A DNA stretch of 47,579 nucleotides from JBCBEX01 sp038528235. GTDB lineage: Bacteria > Bacteroidota > Rhodothermia > Rhodothermales > Rubricoccaceae. The stretch lies in assembly GCA_038528235.1 (NCBI GenBank), contig JBCBEX010000026.1:1-47579 (forward strand), written 5' to 3'. The notes beneath the pieces were generated by a model. It was not told where the DNA came from. It was given only the letters and a program-made list of their open reading frames with translations, and did not search any database. Positions 16,441 through 25,262 of the stretch are shown in pieces. Position 1 is the first letter of the stretch; each line of letters begins with the position of its first letter. A program made the translations under genes and the position numbers.

Positions 16441-17675
16441 TCCGAGCGAGTCTACTGTTTGCATTCCTGTTCACAGGCTGCGCCGGGTCGAGCCCCGACG
16501 CGCTGCGGCTCGCCACAACGAAGGCGCTGGTACCGGCGCGACCGGCCACCGTAGGCATGCACAGCGGGCTTTCGCGGACGCTGGACGCGCTCATCGAGTC
16601 GGCGCTGGCGGATAGCGCGGCCTCCGGGGCTGTGGTCGCCGTCGGGCGGCACGGGCGCCTCGTCCACCACCATGCCTACGGCACCGTTGCCTACGCGCAC
16701 CTCGTTACCAGCCCAGCGCTGGTCACGCCCCAGACGCGCTTCGACCTGGCATCGCTCACCAAAGTCGTCGCAACCACCACGGCGGCGATGTTGCTCGAAG
16801 AGGAAGGCCAACTCTACCTCGACGCGCGCATCGCGGACCTGCTGCCAGGCTTCGACGACCCCGCCAAGGCTGCGATCACCGTGCGGATGCTGCTCGAACA
16901 CCGGGGCGGGCTCGAACCGTTCGCGCGGCTCTACGAAGACCTGCGCGGCCGCGACGCCTACCTCGCAGCCATCAACAGCCGACCACTGCGCCATGAGCCG
17001 GGCACAGTGACGCTCTACAGCGACTGGGACCTCATCCTGCTCCAACTCGTGATCGAGCGCATCGCGAATCAGTCGCTTGATGCCTTCGTGCAGGCACGCA
17101 TCTTCGCGCCGCTCGGGATGACGCGCACCGGGTTTCGCCCAGCGGTATCCGGCGTGCCGCGCCGCGCCATCATCGCGACAGAAGTCGACGCGCAGGGCCG
17201 CACCGGGCTCATCCACGGCGAGGTGCATGATCCGAACGCCTGGGCGCTCGGTGGTGTCGCGGGGCACGCTGGGCTTTTCTCTACGGCGCACGACCTCGCA
17301 GTCTTCGCACAACTGATGCTCAACGGGGGCACTTACAACGGCATCCGCTTGCTTCATCCGGCGACCGTGGCCCGGTGGACGGCCGTTCAGGATGCTGCGT
17401 CGAGCCGCGCGCTCGGGTGGGATACGCCCAGCGGGGTCTCGTCGTCGGGGCGCTACTTCGGGCCGCGGGCGTTCGGACACACCGGCTACACCGGCACGTC
17501 GCTCTGGATCGATCCCGACCGGGGGCTCTTCGTGGTGCTGCTGACCAACCGCGTGCACCCGACGAGCGCTAATCGCAAGCACATCGCGCTGCGCCGCGCG
17601 CTGGCCGACGCGGTGCAGGCAGCCATCCTCGACGCTCCGCGCATCGACTGGGAAGCGCGGCGGTCGGGGCTGTAG
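16437..17675 (+). CDS. Serine hydrolase lipoprotein, beta-lactamase/class C esterase family
   Basis: A 412-residue predicted lipoprotein starting at a GTG that overlaps the NagZ stop by 4 bp. The signal ends in the lipobox FTGC near residue 17. The class C/AmpH-like fold is shown by Ser106-x-x-Lys109 in DLASLTKVVATT, the YSD motif (Y-x-N equivalent) in GTVTLYSDWD, and HTGYTGT near the C-terminus in the place of KTG. Such proteins act as D-alanyl esterases, amidases or peptidases on wall fragments. Coupling to a GH3 hexosaminidase supports a peptidoglycan-fragment role. A missing or late signal on the partner NagZ would put the two in different compartments, which needs checking. Confidence 0.87.
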   Translation: MIRASLLFAFLFTGCAGSSPDALRLATTKALVPARPATVGMHSGLSRTLDALIESALADSAASGAVVAVGRHGRLVHHHAYGTVAYAHLVTSPALVTPQTRFDLASLTKVVATTTAAMLLEEEGQLYLDARIADLLPGFDDPAKAAITVRMLLEHRGGLEPFARLYEDLRGRDAYLAAINSRPLRHEPGTVTLYSDWDLILLQLVIERIANQSLDAFVQARIFAPLGMTRTGFRPAVSGVPRRAIIATEVDAQGRTGLIHGEVHDPNAWALGGVAGHAGLFSTAHDLAVFAQLMLNGGTYNGIRLLHPATVARWTAVQDAASSRALGWDTPSGVSSSGRYFGPRAFGHTGYTGTSLWIDPDRGLFVVLLTNRVHPTSANRKHIALRRALADAVQAAILDAPRIDWEARRSGL

Positions 17676-17805
17676 GACGGACCCCCACAGGGCACAGCCT
17701 TGCCCAAAAAGGAAGCGGTTCCAAGCATGTAGCCGGTGCGAATGGGGCCAGCCGAGGTCGTACGTTGAACGCTCAGACCTTGTATCCGCAGCCCAACCCT
17801 CCCCT

Positions 17806-19740
17806 ATGGTACACGCTAGCGCCGCAACCCGCGAGGAGCGCGTCCCCGTCGTCATCGCCGAGCACGACGAGATCGCCCGCCTGGTCGCGGGCCGCATCGC
17901 CGAGGTGATCGCCGAAGCCCGTACGGCCAGCAAGACGCCCGTCCTCGGCCTTGCGACTGGCTCGACGCCGATCGGCATCTACCGCGAACTGATCCGCCTC
18001 CACCGCGAGGACGGCCTCGACTTCGCCGACGTGGTCTCGTTCAACCTCGACGAGTACTACCCGATGGACCCGGAGAGCATCCACAGCTACCATCGGTACA
18101 TGTGGGAGAACCTCTTCAGCCACATCAACATCCAGCGGGAGAACGTGCACGTGCCGCTCGGAGACATCCCGCGTGAGGAGGTTGAGGCGCACGTCGAGGA
18201 CTACGAGCGGCAGATCGAGGCGCTCGGTGGTATCGACTTTCAGATCCTCGGCATTGGCAAGACGGGCCACATCGGCTTCAACGAGCCGGGCTCCGGCGCG
18301 ACGAGCCGGACACGCCTGATCGCGCTCGACACGATCACCCGCAAGGACGCCGCGAGCGACTTCTTCGGCGAGGAGAACGTCCCCGCTCAGGCTATCACGA
18401 TGGGCGTGGCCTCCATCCTCGACGCGCGCGAGGTCGTGCTCATCGCCACGGGCGAGCACAAGGCGCCGATCGTGAAGCGCTCCGTGGAGGGCGACATCAG
18501 CCGCGACGTGGCGGCGACGTACCTCCAGAACCACCCCAACGCGACCTTCTACCTCGACCCGGCCGCATCCGCCGAACTGACGCGCGTCAAGACGCCGTGG
18601 GTCGTGGGCGAGGTCGAGTGGACGCCCAAGATGGAGCTCGAAGCCGTAATCTGGCTCAGCCAGACCGCCGGGAAGTCGATCCTCCGCCTAGACGACATCG
18701 ACTACCGCGAGCATCACCTCGCCGGACTCCTCGCCCGCTACGGGTCTGCCGGGCCGATCAACGGCGACGCCTTCAATGCGCTCATCGCCAAGATCCGCGG
18801 CAAGAGCAAGCTACCCCACGACAAGCGCATCATCGTCTTCTCGCCCCACCCGGACGACGACGTGATCTCGATGGGCGGCATCCTCAACAAGCTGCACCAC
18901 AACGACAACGACGTCATCGTCGCCTACCAGACCTCGGGCAACATCGCAGTCTTCGACCACGAGGTGCGTCGCTATCTCGACCTGATGCGCCGCGTTGAGA
19001 TGGCGTTCGACTTCGAGAACTCGCGCGTCTCGCGGCTCGTCGAGAAGATGGAGGCCTTCCTTGACCGCAAGAAGCCTGCGCAGATGGACTCGCCCGAAGT
19101 CCAGGAGATGAAGCGCGTCATCCGGGAGGCGGAGGCAGTGTCTGGTATCGAGACGTTTGGCATGAAGCGTGGCCAGGCTCGTTTCCTCAACCTGCCGTTC
19201 TACCAGACGGGCAAGGTGCGCAAGGACCCCATCGGCGCGCAGGACGTCGAGATCACGCTGGACTTGCTCAACGAGCACCAGCCCGACCTGATTTTCGCGG
19301 CGGGCGATCTGTCTGACCCGCACGGCACCCACCGGATGTGCCTCCAGGCCATCCACGAGGCGCTGGACCTGTACGAGGGGCCGGCACCCCAGGTGTGGTA
19401 CTACCGCGGCGCGTGGCAGGAGTGGTCCGTCGCCGAAGCCGACGTGCTCGTCCCGCTCTCGCGCGAGGAGCTACGTCTGAAGATCCAGGCCATCTTCAAG
19501 CACCAGTCGCAGAAGGACTCGGCACCGTTTCCCGGCCTGGACGACCGCGAGTTTTGGCAGCGCGTGGAGGCTCGGAACACCGGCACGGCCGATTTGGTGG
19601 ACCAACTCGGGCTGCCGGCGTACTACGCGATGGAGAGCTACGTCGTCCGCCAAGGTGGTCACCCGCTCAAGCAAGAAGCCGTGTCTACGAGCGCGCTGGC
19701 TCAAGCGCCCGCGCGCGAGCTCGAACTAGCTGAAGCGTAA
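17806..19740 (+). CDS. nagB: Glucosamine-6-phosphate deaminase fused to a LmbE/PIG-L deacetylase-like domain
   Basis: A 644-residue two-domain protein. Residues 1-270 are NagB (glucosamine-6-phosphate to fructose-6-phosphate plus ammonia), with VLGLATGSTPIGIYREL, FNLDEYYPM and GIGKTGHIGFNEPGS. His155 and Glu160 match the catalytic His143/Glu148 of E. coli, but the residue matching Asp141 is Thr153. Residues from about 335 form a LmbE/PIG-L deacetylase fold with HPDDD at 348-352 and DPHGTH near 505. The same fusion is known in Bacteroidota. The LmbE domain may deacetylate GlcNAc-6-phosphate, replacing NagA; this is inference. It is followed after 6 bp by a sugar kinase, forming an operon. A TACGTTGA box at 17761-17768 could be its -7 element. 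Confidence 0.95.
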   Translation: MVHASAATREERVPVVIAEHDEIARLVAGRIAEVIAEARTASKTPVLGLATGSTPIGIYRELIRLHREDGLDFADVVSFNLDEYYPMDPESIHSYHRYMWENLFSHINIQRENVHVPLGDIPREEVEAHVEDYERQIEALGGIDFQILGIGKTGHIGFNEPGSGATSRTRLIALDTITRKDAASDFFGEENVPAQAITMGVASILDAREVVLIATGEHKAPIVKRSVEGDISRDVAATYLQNHPNATFYLDPAASAELTRVKTPWVVGEVEWTPKMELEAVIWLSQTAGKSILRLDDIDYREHHLAGLLARYGSAGPINGDAFNALIAKIRGKSKLPHDKRIIVFSPHPDDDVISMGGILNKLHHNDNDVIVAYQTSGNIAVFDHEVRRYLDLMRRVEMAFDFENSRVSRLVEKMEAFLDRKKPAQMDSPEVQEMKRVIREAEAVSGIETFGMKRGQARFLNLPFYQTGKVRKDPIGAQDVEITLDLLNEHQPDLIFAAGDLSDPHGTHRMCLQAIHEALDLYEGPAPQVWYYRGAWQEWSVAEADVLVPLSREELRLKIQAIFKHQSQKDSAPFPGLDDREFWQRVEARNTGTADLVDQLGLPAYYAMESYVVRQGGHPLKQEAVSTSALAQAPARELELAEA

Positions 19741-19746
19741 CTGCTC

Positions 19747-20718
19747 ATGCGATATCTCGTCGGCATCGACGGTGGGGGCACCCGGACGACCGTGGTGCTC
19801 GCCACCGCCGACGGTGTGGAACTGCACCGCCACGTTGGGCCTGCTGGTCTGGTAGACCCGGCGGCTCCTGCCGCAAGCGCACGGGTGGTGGTCGGCTTGG
19901 TACGCGACGCGGTAGCAGAAGCTGGGGTGTCAGGTCCCGCGCACGCGCTCTGTGCGGGGCTTGCCGGCGTGGAGCACGAGGCCGACCGCATGGTCGTATG
20001 CCAGGCACTCGAAGCGGCGGGACTCGCTGAGCAAGTGACGGTGGTGAGCGACGGCCAGGCAGCCGTCGAAGGCGCCCTGGGCGACGGCCCGGCGCTGTTG
20101 CTGCTCGCGGGGACGGGCTCCATCGCGTATGCCAAGGACCGCGCAGGCACCGTGAAGCGCTGCGGCGGCTGGGGCATGGTCCTCGGCGACGAGGGGAGCG
20201 CCTACGGCACGGCCCGGTCGGCACTCGCGGCGGCGCTCCATGCCTTCGACGGACGAGGCCCAGCTACGTCGCTTCTAGCCGCCCTGATGGTGGAAACAGG
20301 CGCTACGACCCCCCGAGGGCTCCCGGCCTGGGCAGGACGTGCCTCGAAAGCCGACCTGGCGGCTCTCACACGCATCGTCGAGACGGAGGCGCTAGCGGGC
20401 GACGCCGTCGCGCTGCAGTTGCTACACGCGGCCGCGCGTGCCCTCGCGGAGCACCTGCCGCCGCTCGTGGCATGGATCGCCGAGCACGACGATCGCAGGC
20501 AGGTCCTGCCGCTCGTCTTCTTCGGGGGCATGTTCCGGATCGAGGGCTTCGAACGGCTCACGCGCGAGGCCGTGGAGCGTGTGCTGCCGGGCATGACAAC
20601 GTCTCATGGTCCTGCTGCCGACGCCGCTACCGGGGCGGTTCGACTAGCTCAAGCCTCCTCCGTTGAGGCGACGGCCGACCGTACGTCGGCGAGCCAGCCG
20701 CTGGCCGGGACCGCGTGA
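19747..20718 (+). CDS. BadF/BadG-family ATPase, probable N-acetylglucosamine kinase
   Basis: A 323-residue sugar-kinase-fold protein. The phosphate-1 loop YLVGIDGGGTRTT opens the protein. The phosphate-2/ATP segment LLLLAGTGSIAYA and the GGWGMVLGDEGSAYG motif characteristic of NagK-type GlcNAc kinases follow. It is 6 bp downstream of the NagB-LmbE fusion and surely co-transcribed. Phosphorylation of GlcNAc to GlcNAc-6-phosphate would feed its neighbour. It converges on the DapB-like gene with 7 bp between them. Confidence 0.88.
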   Translation: MRYLVGIDGGGTRTTVVLATADGVELHRHVGPAGLVDPAAPAASARVVVGLVRDAVAEAGVSGPAHALCAGLAGVEHEADRMVVCQALEAAGLAEQVTVVSDGQAAVEGALGDGPALLLLAGTGSIAYAKDRAGTVKRCGGWGMVLGDEGSAYGTARSALAAALHAFDGRGPATSLLAALMVETGATTPRGLPAWAGRASKADLAALTRIVETEALAGDAVALQLLHAAARALAEHLPPLVAWIAEHDDRRQVLPLVFFGGMFRIEGFERLTREAVERVLPGMTTSHGPAADAATGAVRLAQASSVEATADRTSASQPLAGTA

Positions 20719-20725
20719 GCCCAAG

Positions 20726-21736
20726 CTAGCGCGTGGCAAACGCGCGCAGAACTGGCAGGTCTGCCATCGTCCGCAGACCCGGCTGGAGATCGCCGCCGGC
20801 GACGAGGCCTGCCGTGTTGACCAGCGCCGCGATGGTCGCCGTGTCACCGAAGATGCCGCCCGGCACCGTCAGCGTGATCGGAGGCGTCCCCGCGACCCGA
20901 ACGGTGTCGTGCGAGCCGTCGGCCCCGACATACATCTGAAGCGTGAGCGCCAGCACCTCCTCGCCCTGGATCGATCCGCGTATGGCGTGGCGAATCCCGG
21001 CGACTTGACCCGCAGCGACGTTCGCGTGCGGCGTCGTGATGGCCCGATCGCTGAGTACGGGGTCGAGCGTCTCTTCGATGGCGTCGAGGGTCCAGCCCAG
21101 GCCATCGGCTACCATTAGCAGCGACTCACGCAGCCCGATGTGCCCGAATGTGCCCGTCGCTTTCTTCTCCGCAAAGGCAGCGGGGGTGATGCCCGCTCCG
21201 ACCTTGCGCTGCAGCGGTCCACGCCGCGCCCCAGCATCCACGACGCGGTCGACGGCGACGTGCGAGACTTCGGTGCAGACGCCGGTCGCCATCAGCGCAA
21301 GTGCGTCCATCGCATAGCCTGGGTTGACGCCCGTGCCCACCACGACACGCTGCGCAGCCTTGGCTTTCGCGTCGAGACGCGCAGCGACCTCTGGGTGGCG
21401 GTCGTAGGGAAACGACAGCTCCTCCGTTGAAGACACCACGTGTGCGCCAGCGTCCAGGCAGCCCGCGAGCTGCGCCTCGACGCGGTCCAGAAACGACGAA
21501 GTCGTGTGGAGGACGACATCGGGCTTCAACGCAGCGAGCGTCGCGTCTGCATCGCTGGACACCACTACGCCGGTCTTGGTGTCGCGTCCAAGCAAATCGG
21601 CGAGGTCGCGGCCCACCTTGGCGGGGTCGATGTCAATGGCGCCGACGAGGGAAAGGTGGCCGGAGGATGCTTTGTCGAGAAGCGTCTGAACGCAGGCGAG
21701 ACCGATGGGGCCGAGGCCGTACTGGACGACACGCAT
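20726..21736 (-). CDS. DapB-like NAD(P)-dependent dehydrogenase (2,4-diaminopentanoate dehydrogenase-like)
   Basis: A 336-residue oxidoreductase with an N-terminal Rossmann motif (MRVVQYGLGPIGLACVQ). The central GTGVNPGYAMDALAL segment resembles dihydrodipicolinate reductase and ornithine-pathway 2,4-diaminopentanoate dehydrogenase. DapB proper is about 270 residues with a different C-terminal part, so it is more likely the ORD-type family of unknown substrate. It lies 58 bp downstream of a class A-type serine hydrolase gene on the same strand, probably in one transcript. An amino-acid role (diaminopimelate or ornithine-type substrate) is possible but unproven. Confidence 0.75.
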   Translation of the reverse strand: MRVVQYGLGPIGLACVQTLLDKASSGHLSLVGAIDIDPAKVGRDLADLLGRDTKTGVVVSSDADATLAALKPDVVLHTTSSFLDRVEAQLAGCLDAGAHVVSSTEELSFPYDRHPEVAARLDAKAKAAQRVVVGTGVNPGYAMDALALMATGVCTEVSHVAVDRVVDAGARRGPLQRKVGAGITPAAFAEKKATGTFGHIGLRESLLMVADGLGWTLDAIEETLDPVLSDRAITTPHANVAAGQVAGIRHAIRGSIQGEEVLALTLQMYVGADGSHDTVRVAGTPPITLTVPGGIFGDTATIAALVNTAGLVAGGDLQPGLRTMADLPVLRAFATR

Positions 21737-21794
21737 AGGGCGGGGGAGAGTGCAGGATTAATAATGCGAAGTGCGGTCGATCAGCCAGCAGCGA

Positions 21795-22778
21795 TCAACT
21801 CGGAGTGGTGGGCCGGAACGCCGCATGGACGGCCCCGGCAATCGAAGCGCCGAGCACGGCCGAGGCGTCGTAGTCGTCGATGCCTTCGGTGAGGATCACG
21901 AGGACATACGGCGCCTGCGAAGACGCATCAAGCTCCGGATAGACGATTGCAGCGTCGTGGTGAATGCGGGTGATCCAGCCTGTCTTGTGCGCCACGCGGG
22001 TATCGCTGGGTAGTCTTGCCGGGATCATCTCGTTGTGCCGCTGGTCGAGCAGAATCTCGACCATCGCCGCGTCGGCCTCAGGTCCGACAGCGCGGCCGTC
22101 CATGAGCGCTGACATCAGTTGAGCGAGGTCGTGCGCGGTCGCGGTATTGCTCAGGCCAGCCCGGTAGGCAGGGATGTCCTCCACGCCGCGCAGCACGCGC
22201 ATGGTCGTCGTGCCAAGCCGCTCGATGGTCGCCTGCACGGAGTCGGCCCCGACATGCGCGATGAGGAGGTTCGTGGCGAGGTTCGAGGAGTGTGTGACCA
22301 TCCGCTCGGCGAGCGTGCGCAGCGGGACAGGCTCGCCGAGGCGTGCGTAGAGCGCCGTGTCGGCGTCCGCGCTGATCTGGTAGGGCGAGCCATCGAGGAT
22401 CGAGCGGAAGTCGTTGACGAGCACGAGCGAATCGTCGAGGGCAAAGCGCCCAGCCTCGGCCTGCCGAACGAGTTCGATCAGCACCGGCACCTTCATCGTG
22501 CTCGCTGCATGAAACGCTCGGTCGGGGTCGCCGTGGTGGAACGTCGTTGCGCCGTCGATCACGGTCACGGCGACCGTAGCGTCGGGGGCGGCAGCGAGGA
22601 GCGAGTCGATCTCGGAGGCGAGCGCGTCCAGGTCGGGCATCGCAGTAGGAAAGGCTTCGTCGGTGGCGGGCGCGCAGGCAGCGAGGAGCACCAAAGCGAC
22701 CAGCATGACGGCGGCCAGCACGACGGCGGTCAAGGTGGCTGTCGGAACGGCGTACGAACGGAGGGAGACAGGGCGCAT
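21795..22778 (-). CDS. Class A beta-lactamase-like serine hydrolase, lipoprotein
   Basis: A 327-residue protein with an N-terminal hydrophobic signal and lipobox LLAAC (near 30-35). Ser93-x-x-Lys96 (ASTMKVPVL), a SSN motif in the SDN position (HSSNLATN) and KTG (HKTGWI) define the penicilloyl-serine-transferase fold. The canonical omega-loop ExxLN motif is not obvious; the site reads RGVEDIPAYRAGL. It may therefore not be a true antibiotic-resistance enzyme. Similar proteins in Bacteroidota are annotated only as serine hydrolases. It is divergent (83-bp gap) from a paralogous gene and followed by the DapB-like gene. Confidence 0.85.
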   Translation of the reverse strand: MRPVSLRSYAVPTATLTAVVLAAVMLVALVLLAACAPATDEAFPTAMPDLDALASEIDSLLAAAPDATVAVTVIDGATTFHHGDPDRAFHAASTMKVPVLIELVRQAEAGRFALDDSLVLVNDFRSILDGSPYQISADADTALYARLGEPVPLRTLAERMVTHSSNLATNLLIAHVGADSVQATIERLGTTTMRVLRGVEDIPAYRAGLSNTATAHDLAQLMSALMDGRAVGPEADAAMVEILLDQRHNEMIPARLPSDTRVAHKTGWITRIHHDAAIVYPELDASSQAPYVLVILTEGIDDYDASAVLGASIAGAVHAAFRPTTPS

Positions 22779-22861
22779 AGCAGGGCGATGTGCGAGCGAG
22801 CCGAAAGGTAGCGCGGCGGTAGATTTCTAAGTGATCCTCTTTCGCACTTTCTAGCCCTCTC

Positions 22862-23776
22862 ATGCGCGCGCTTCTCCTCGCCCTGCTGTTGCTCGTCACG
22901 CTTCCTGCCCAGGCGCAGCACGCCTCGCCCGACTCCACCTTGCAGGCGGCCGTTGAGGCTGCCGTGGACGGGTTCGAGGGCGTCGTCGGCATCTATGCGG
23001 AGCACCTTCCCTCCGGGCGCTCTGCTGCCTTGCGGCCCGACGAACTCTTTCCGACGGCGAGCATGATCAAGGTCCCCATCCTCGTCGCTACGTTCCAGCG
23101 CATCGACGACGGCGACCTCAACTACGGCGCCGACCTCGTCTTCCGCGATTCGCTACGCTACAGCGAGTACGACCTCTTCGGCGACCTCCGCGATGGGGCC
23201 GAGGTGCCGCTCCACCAGGCCGTCGAGTTGATGCTCTCGGCGAGCGACAACACGGCAAGCCTCTGGCTGCAGCGCCTCGTAGGCGGTGGTGCCGCGATCA
23301 ACGCCTGGCTCGATGAGCATGGCTTCGAGGCGACGCGTGTGAACAGTCGGACGCCGGGCCGCGAAGACGCTCGCGAAGTCTACGGCTGGGGCCAGACCAC
23401 ACCGCGCGAGATGGCGACCCTGATGCGGCGCATCGTCGAAGGCCAGGCCGTCAGCCCCGCCGCCGACGAGGAGATGCATCGCCTCCTCACGCGCACGTTC
23501 TACGACGACGAGGCCATATCGGCGCTGCCGCCGAGCGTCCAGGCTGCGTCCAAGCAGGGCGCCGTGATGGAGTCGCGCAGCGAGGTCGTCTACGTCCACG
23601 CACCGAGCGGGCCGTACGTCTTCTGCGTCGTGACGAAGGAGCAGGCCGACCTCCGCTACGAGCCCGACAACGCGGGCTACGAGCTGCTGCGCACGCTCTC
23701 ACGGCTCTTCTGGGATACGTTCGAACCCGACCACCCGTGGGCACCCGCACCGAACGCCGAGCGGTACCGGTTCTAG
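22862..23776 (+). CDS. Class A beta-lactamase-like serine hydrolase, secreted
   Basis: A 304-residue protein with a cleavable signal (MRALLLALLLLVTLPAQAQ). It carries Ser67-x-x-Lys70 (ASMIKVPIL), a perfect SDN at 128-130 and KQG near 231 in place of KTG. The omega-loop region (GREDAREVYGWGQTTPREM) keeps the TTP-x-x-M/L block of class A enzymes but no clear ExxLN. It diverges from a second class A-like gene, suggesting an old duplication. A TAGATTTC box at 22820-22827 is a candidate -7 element. It ends before a strong hairpin shared with the minus-strand hexomutase. Beta-lactam hydrolysis is possible but not demonstrable. Confidence 0.85.
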   Translation: MRALLLALLLLVTLPAQAQHASPDSTLQAAVEAAVDGFEGVVGIYAEHLPSGRSAALRPDELFPTASMIKVPILVATFQRIDDGDLNYGADLVFRDSLRYSEYDLFGDLRDGAEVPLHQAVELMLSASDNTASLWLQRLVGGGAAINAWLDEHGFEATRVNSRTPGREDAREVYGWGQTTPREMATLMRRIVEGQAVSPAADEEMHRLLTRTFYDDEAISALPPSVQAASKQGAVMESRSEVVYVHAPSGPYVFCVVTKEQADLRYEPDNAGYELLRTLSRLFWDTFEPDHPWAPAPNAERYRF

Positions 23777-23795
23777 CGACATCGCCAAAACCAAA

Positions 23796-23833
23796 ACGGA
23801 GCCTGCACAGCGCATCGTCCGTGCAGGCTCCGT
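23796..23833 (-). terminator. Intrinsic terminator of the hexomutase gene (bidirectional hairpin)
   Basis: A perfect 13-bp stem (23796-23808 with 23821-23833) and a 12-nt loop lie between convergent genes. On the minus strand the stem is followed by a T-rich run (TTTTGGTTTT), which fits termination of the hexomutase transcript. On the plus strand only a weak T-content follows. Confidence 0.8.
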
Positions 23834-23858
23834 GTAGTTGAGAGACAAGTCGGGAGCG

Positions 23859-25262
23859 CTACCCGATCATCGCCACGCCGTCAGCGACGAGCGCGTCGGC
23901 TTCCGACTGGCTGCCGGCTTCCGAGTAGACGCGGAGCACCGGCTCCGTGCCCGAGGGGCGGAACATGAGCCAGCCGCCGTCCACGCGGAACTTGTAGCCG
24001 TCGATGGTCTCTGTTTTCGCGACCGCGCGGCCGTTGATGGTGCTCAGGCCTTCGTTCTTGAGCTTCGCCAGGAACGCTTGCTTCTTCGCCTCGGTGGTGT
24101 GGAGGTCGTTGCGGCTCTGGCGGTGCTCGCCGAACTCGTCGAAGAGCTCTTGGACCAGCTCCGAGAGTTTCTTGCCGCGCTTGACCATCATCTCCACGAC
24201 GGTCAGCCCGATGAACAGGCCGTCGCGCTCGGGGATGTGGCCCTTGATCGCCATGCCGCCGGACTCCTCGCCGCCCACGAGCACGTCGCGCTCGACGATG
24301 ATCGGGCCGATGTACTTGAAGCCGATGGGCGTTGTGACGGCCTCCAGCCCGTAGGCGTCGGCCATCTTCTGGAGCATGTCGGTCGTCGAGAACGTCTTCA
24401 CGACGATGCCGTCGAGGCCCTTCTCCTGCGAGAGGTATTTAATGAGCAGCGCGAGGATCTTGTGCGAGTCGACGAACGCGCCGGTCTCGTCGTACATCCC
24501 GATGCGGTCCGCGTCGCCGTCGGTGGCAAGGCCGGCCGCGCAGCCGTGGGCAACGACGGCCTCCGAGAGCGCGCCGAGGTTGCGGTCGATGGGCTCCGGT
24601 GCTTGGCCATGCATGCCGGGGTTGTGGTCGTGGTGCAGCTCGACCACGGTGTCCTCGCCGAGGAGGTCCGTCAGCGTGCCCTGGCCAGCGCCGTACATCG
24701 CGTCGTAGGCGAATTTCAGCCCAGACGCCTTGATCGCGTCCGTGTCGATGCGCTCGGCGAGAATGGCTGTGAACGCGCTCGCGAGGTCGATGTGCTCGAT
24801 CAGCCCGGCGGTCCTGAGATCGGCGAGCTGCCTTTTCGCAAAGCCGTCAGCAAGTTGGTCGAGTTGGGCTTCGACGGCCGCGATCATGTCGGGCGAGGCT
24901 GGGCCGCCGAAGTGTGCCTTGATCTTGAAGCCGTTGTACGCGGGCGGGTTGTGACTCGCCGTGATCACGATGCCTGCGCTGTGGCCGTAGGCCTCGGTGG
25001 CCCAACTCACGGCGGGCGTAGTGACAAACGAGTCGGCGAGTTGGACGCGGATGCCCATGGAGGCAAAGACCTGGGCGGCGCGGGCGGCGAACTGGTCGCC
25101 GAGGAAGCGGCAGTCGTAGCCGACCACCACGGAAGCGTCGGAGCCGTAGGTGGCGTGGAGCCACTGGCCGGTCGCGCGGGCGACACGCTCCAGGTTCTCA
25201 AACGTGTAGTCGGCGGCGATGATGGCGCGCCAGCCATCGGTGCCAAACTTGATCGGGGTCAT
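23859..25262 (-). CDS. Phosphoglucomutase/phosphomannomutase family hexomutase
   Basis: A 467-residue alpha-D-phosphohexomutase interconverting hexose-1- and hexose-6-phosphates. All four active-site loops are present: TASHNPP with the phosphoserine at 103, the metal loop DGDADRIG, the sugar-specificity loop GGEESGG and the phosphate-binding RPSGTEP near the C-terminus. GEESGG suggests glucose- or mannose-phosphate use, while GlmM-type enzymes usually differ here. It could supply sugar-1-phosphate for glycan synthesis. It starts at ATG 25262-25260 and ends at a hairpin terminator. Confidence 0.93.
   Translation of the reverse strand: MTPIKFGTDGWRAIIAADYTFENLERVARATGQWLHATYGSDASVVVGYDCRFLGDQFAARAAQVFASMGIRVQLADSFVTTPAVSWATEAYGHSAGIVITASHNPPAYNGFKIKAHFGGPASPDMIAAVEAQLDQLADGFAKRQLADLRTAGLIEHIDLASAFTAILAERIDTDAIKASGLKFAYDAMYGAGQGTLTDLLGEDTVVELHHDHNPGMHGQAPEPIDRNLGALSEAVVAHGCAAGLATDGDADRIGMYDETGAFVDSHKILALLIKYLSQEKGLDGIVVKTFSTTDMLQKMADAYGLEAVTTPIGFKYIGPIIVERDVLVGGEESGGMAIKGHIPERDGLFIGLTVVEMMVKRGKKLSELVQELFDEFGEHRQSRNDLHTTEAKKQAFLAKLKNEGLSTINGRAVAKTETIDGYKFRVDGGWLMFRPSGTEPVLRVYSEAGSQSEADALVADGVAMIG

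Noticed and set aside
17691..17716. Short hairpin with an A-run after the beta-lactamase-fold gene
   Set aside because: The stem is only 5 bp and the run is A on the strand of transcription, so it does not fit an intrinsic terminator in either direction.
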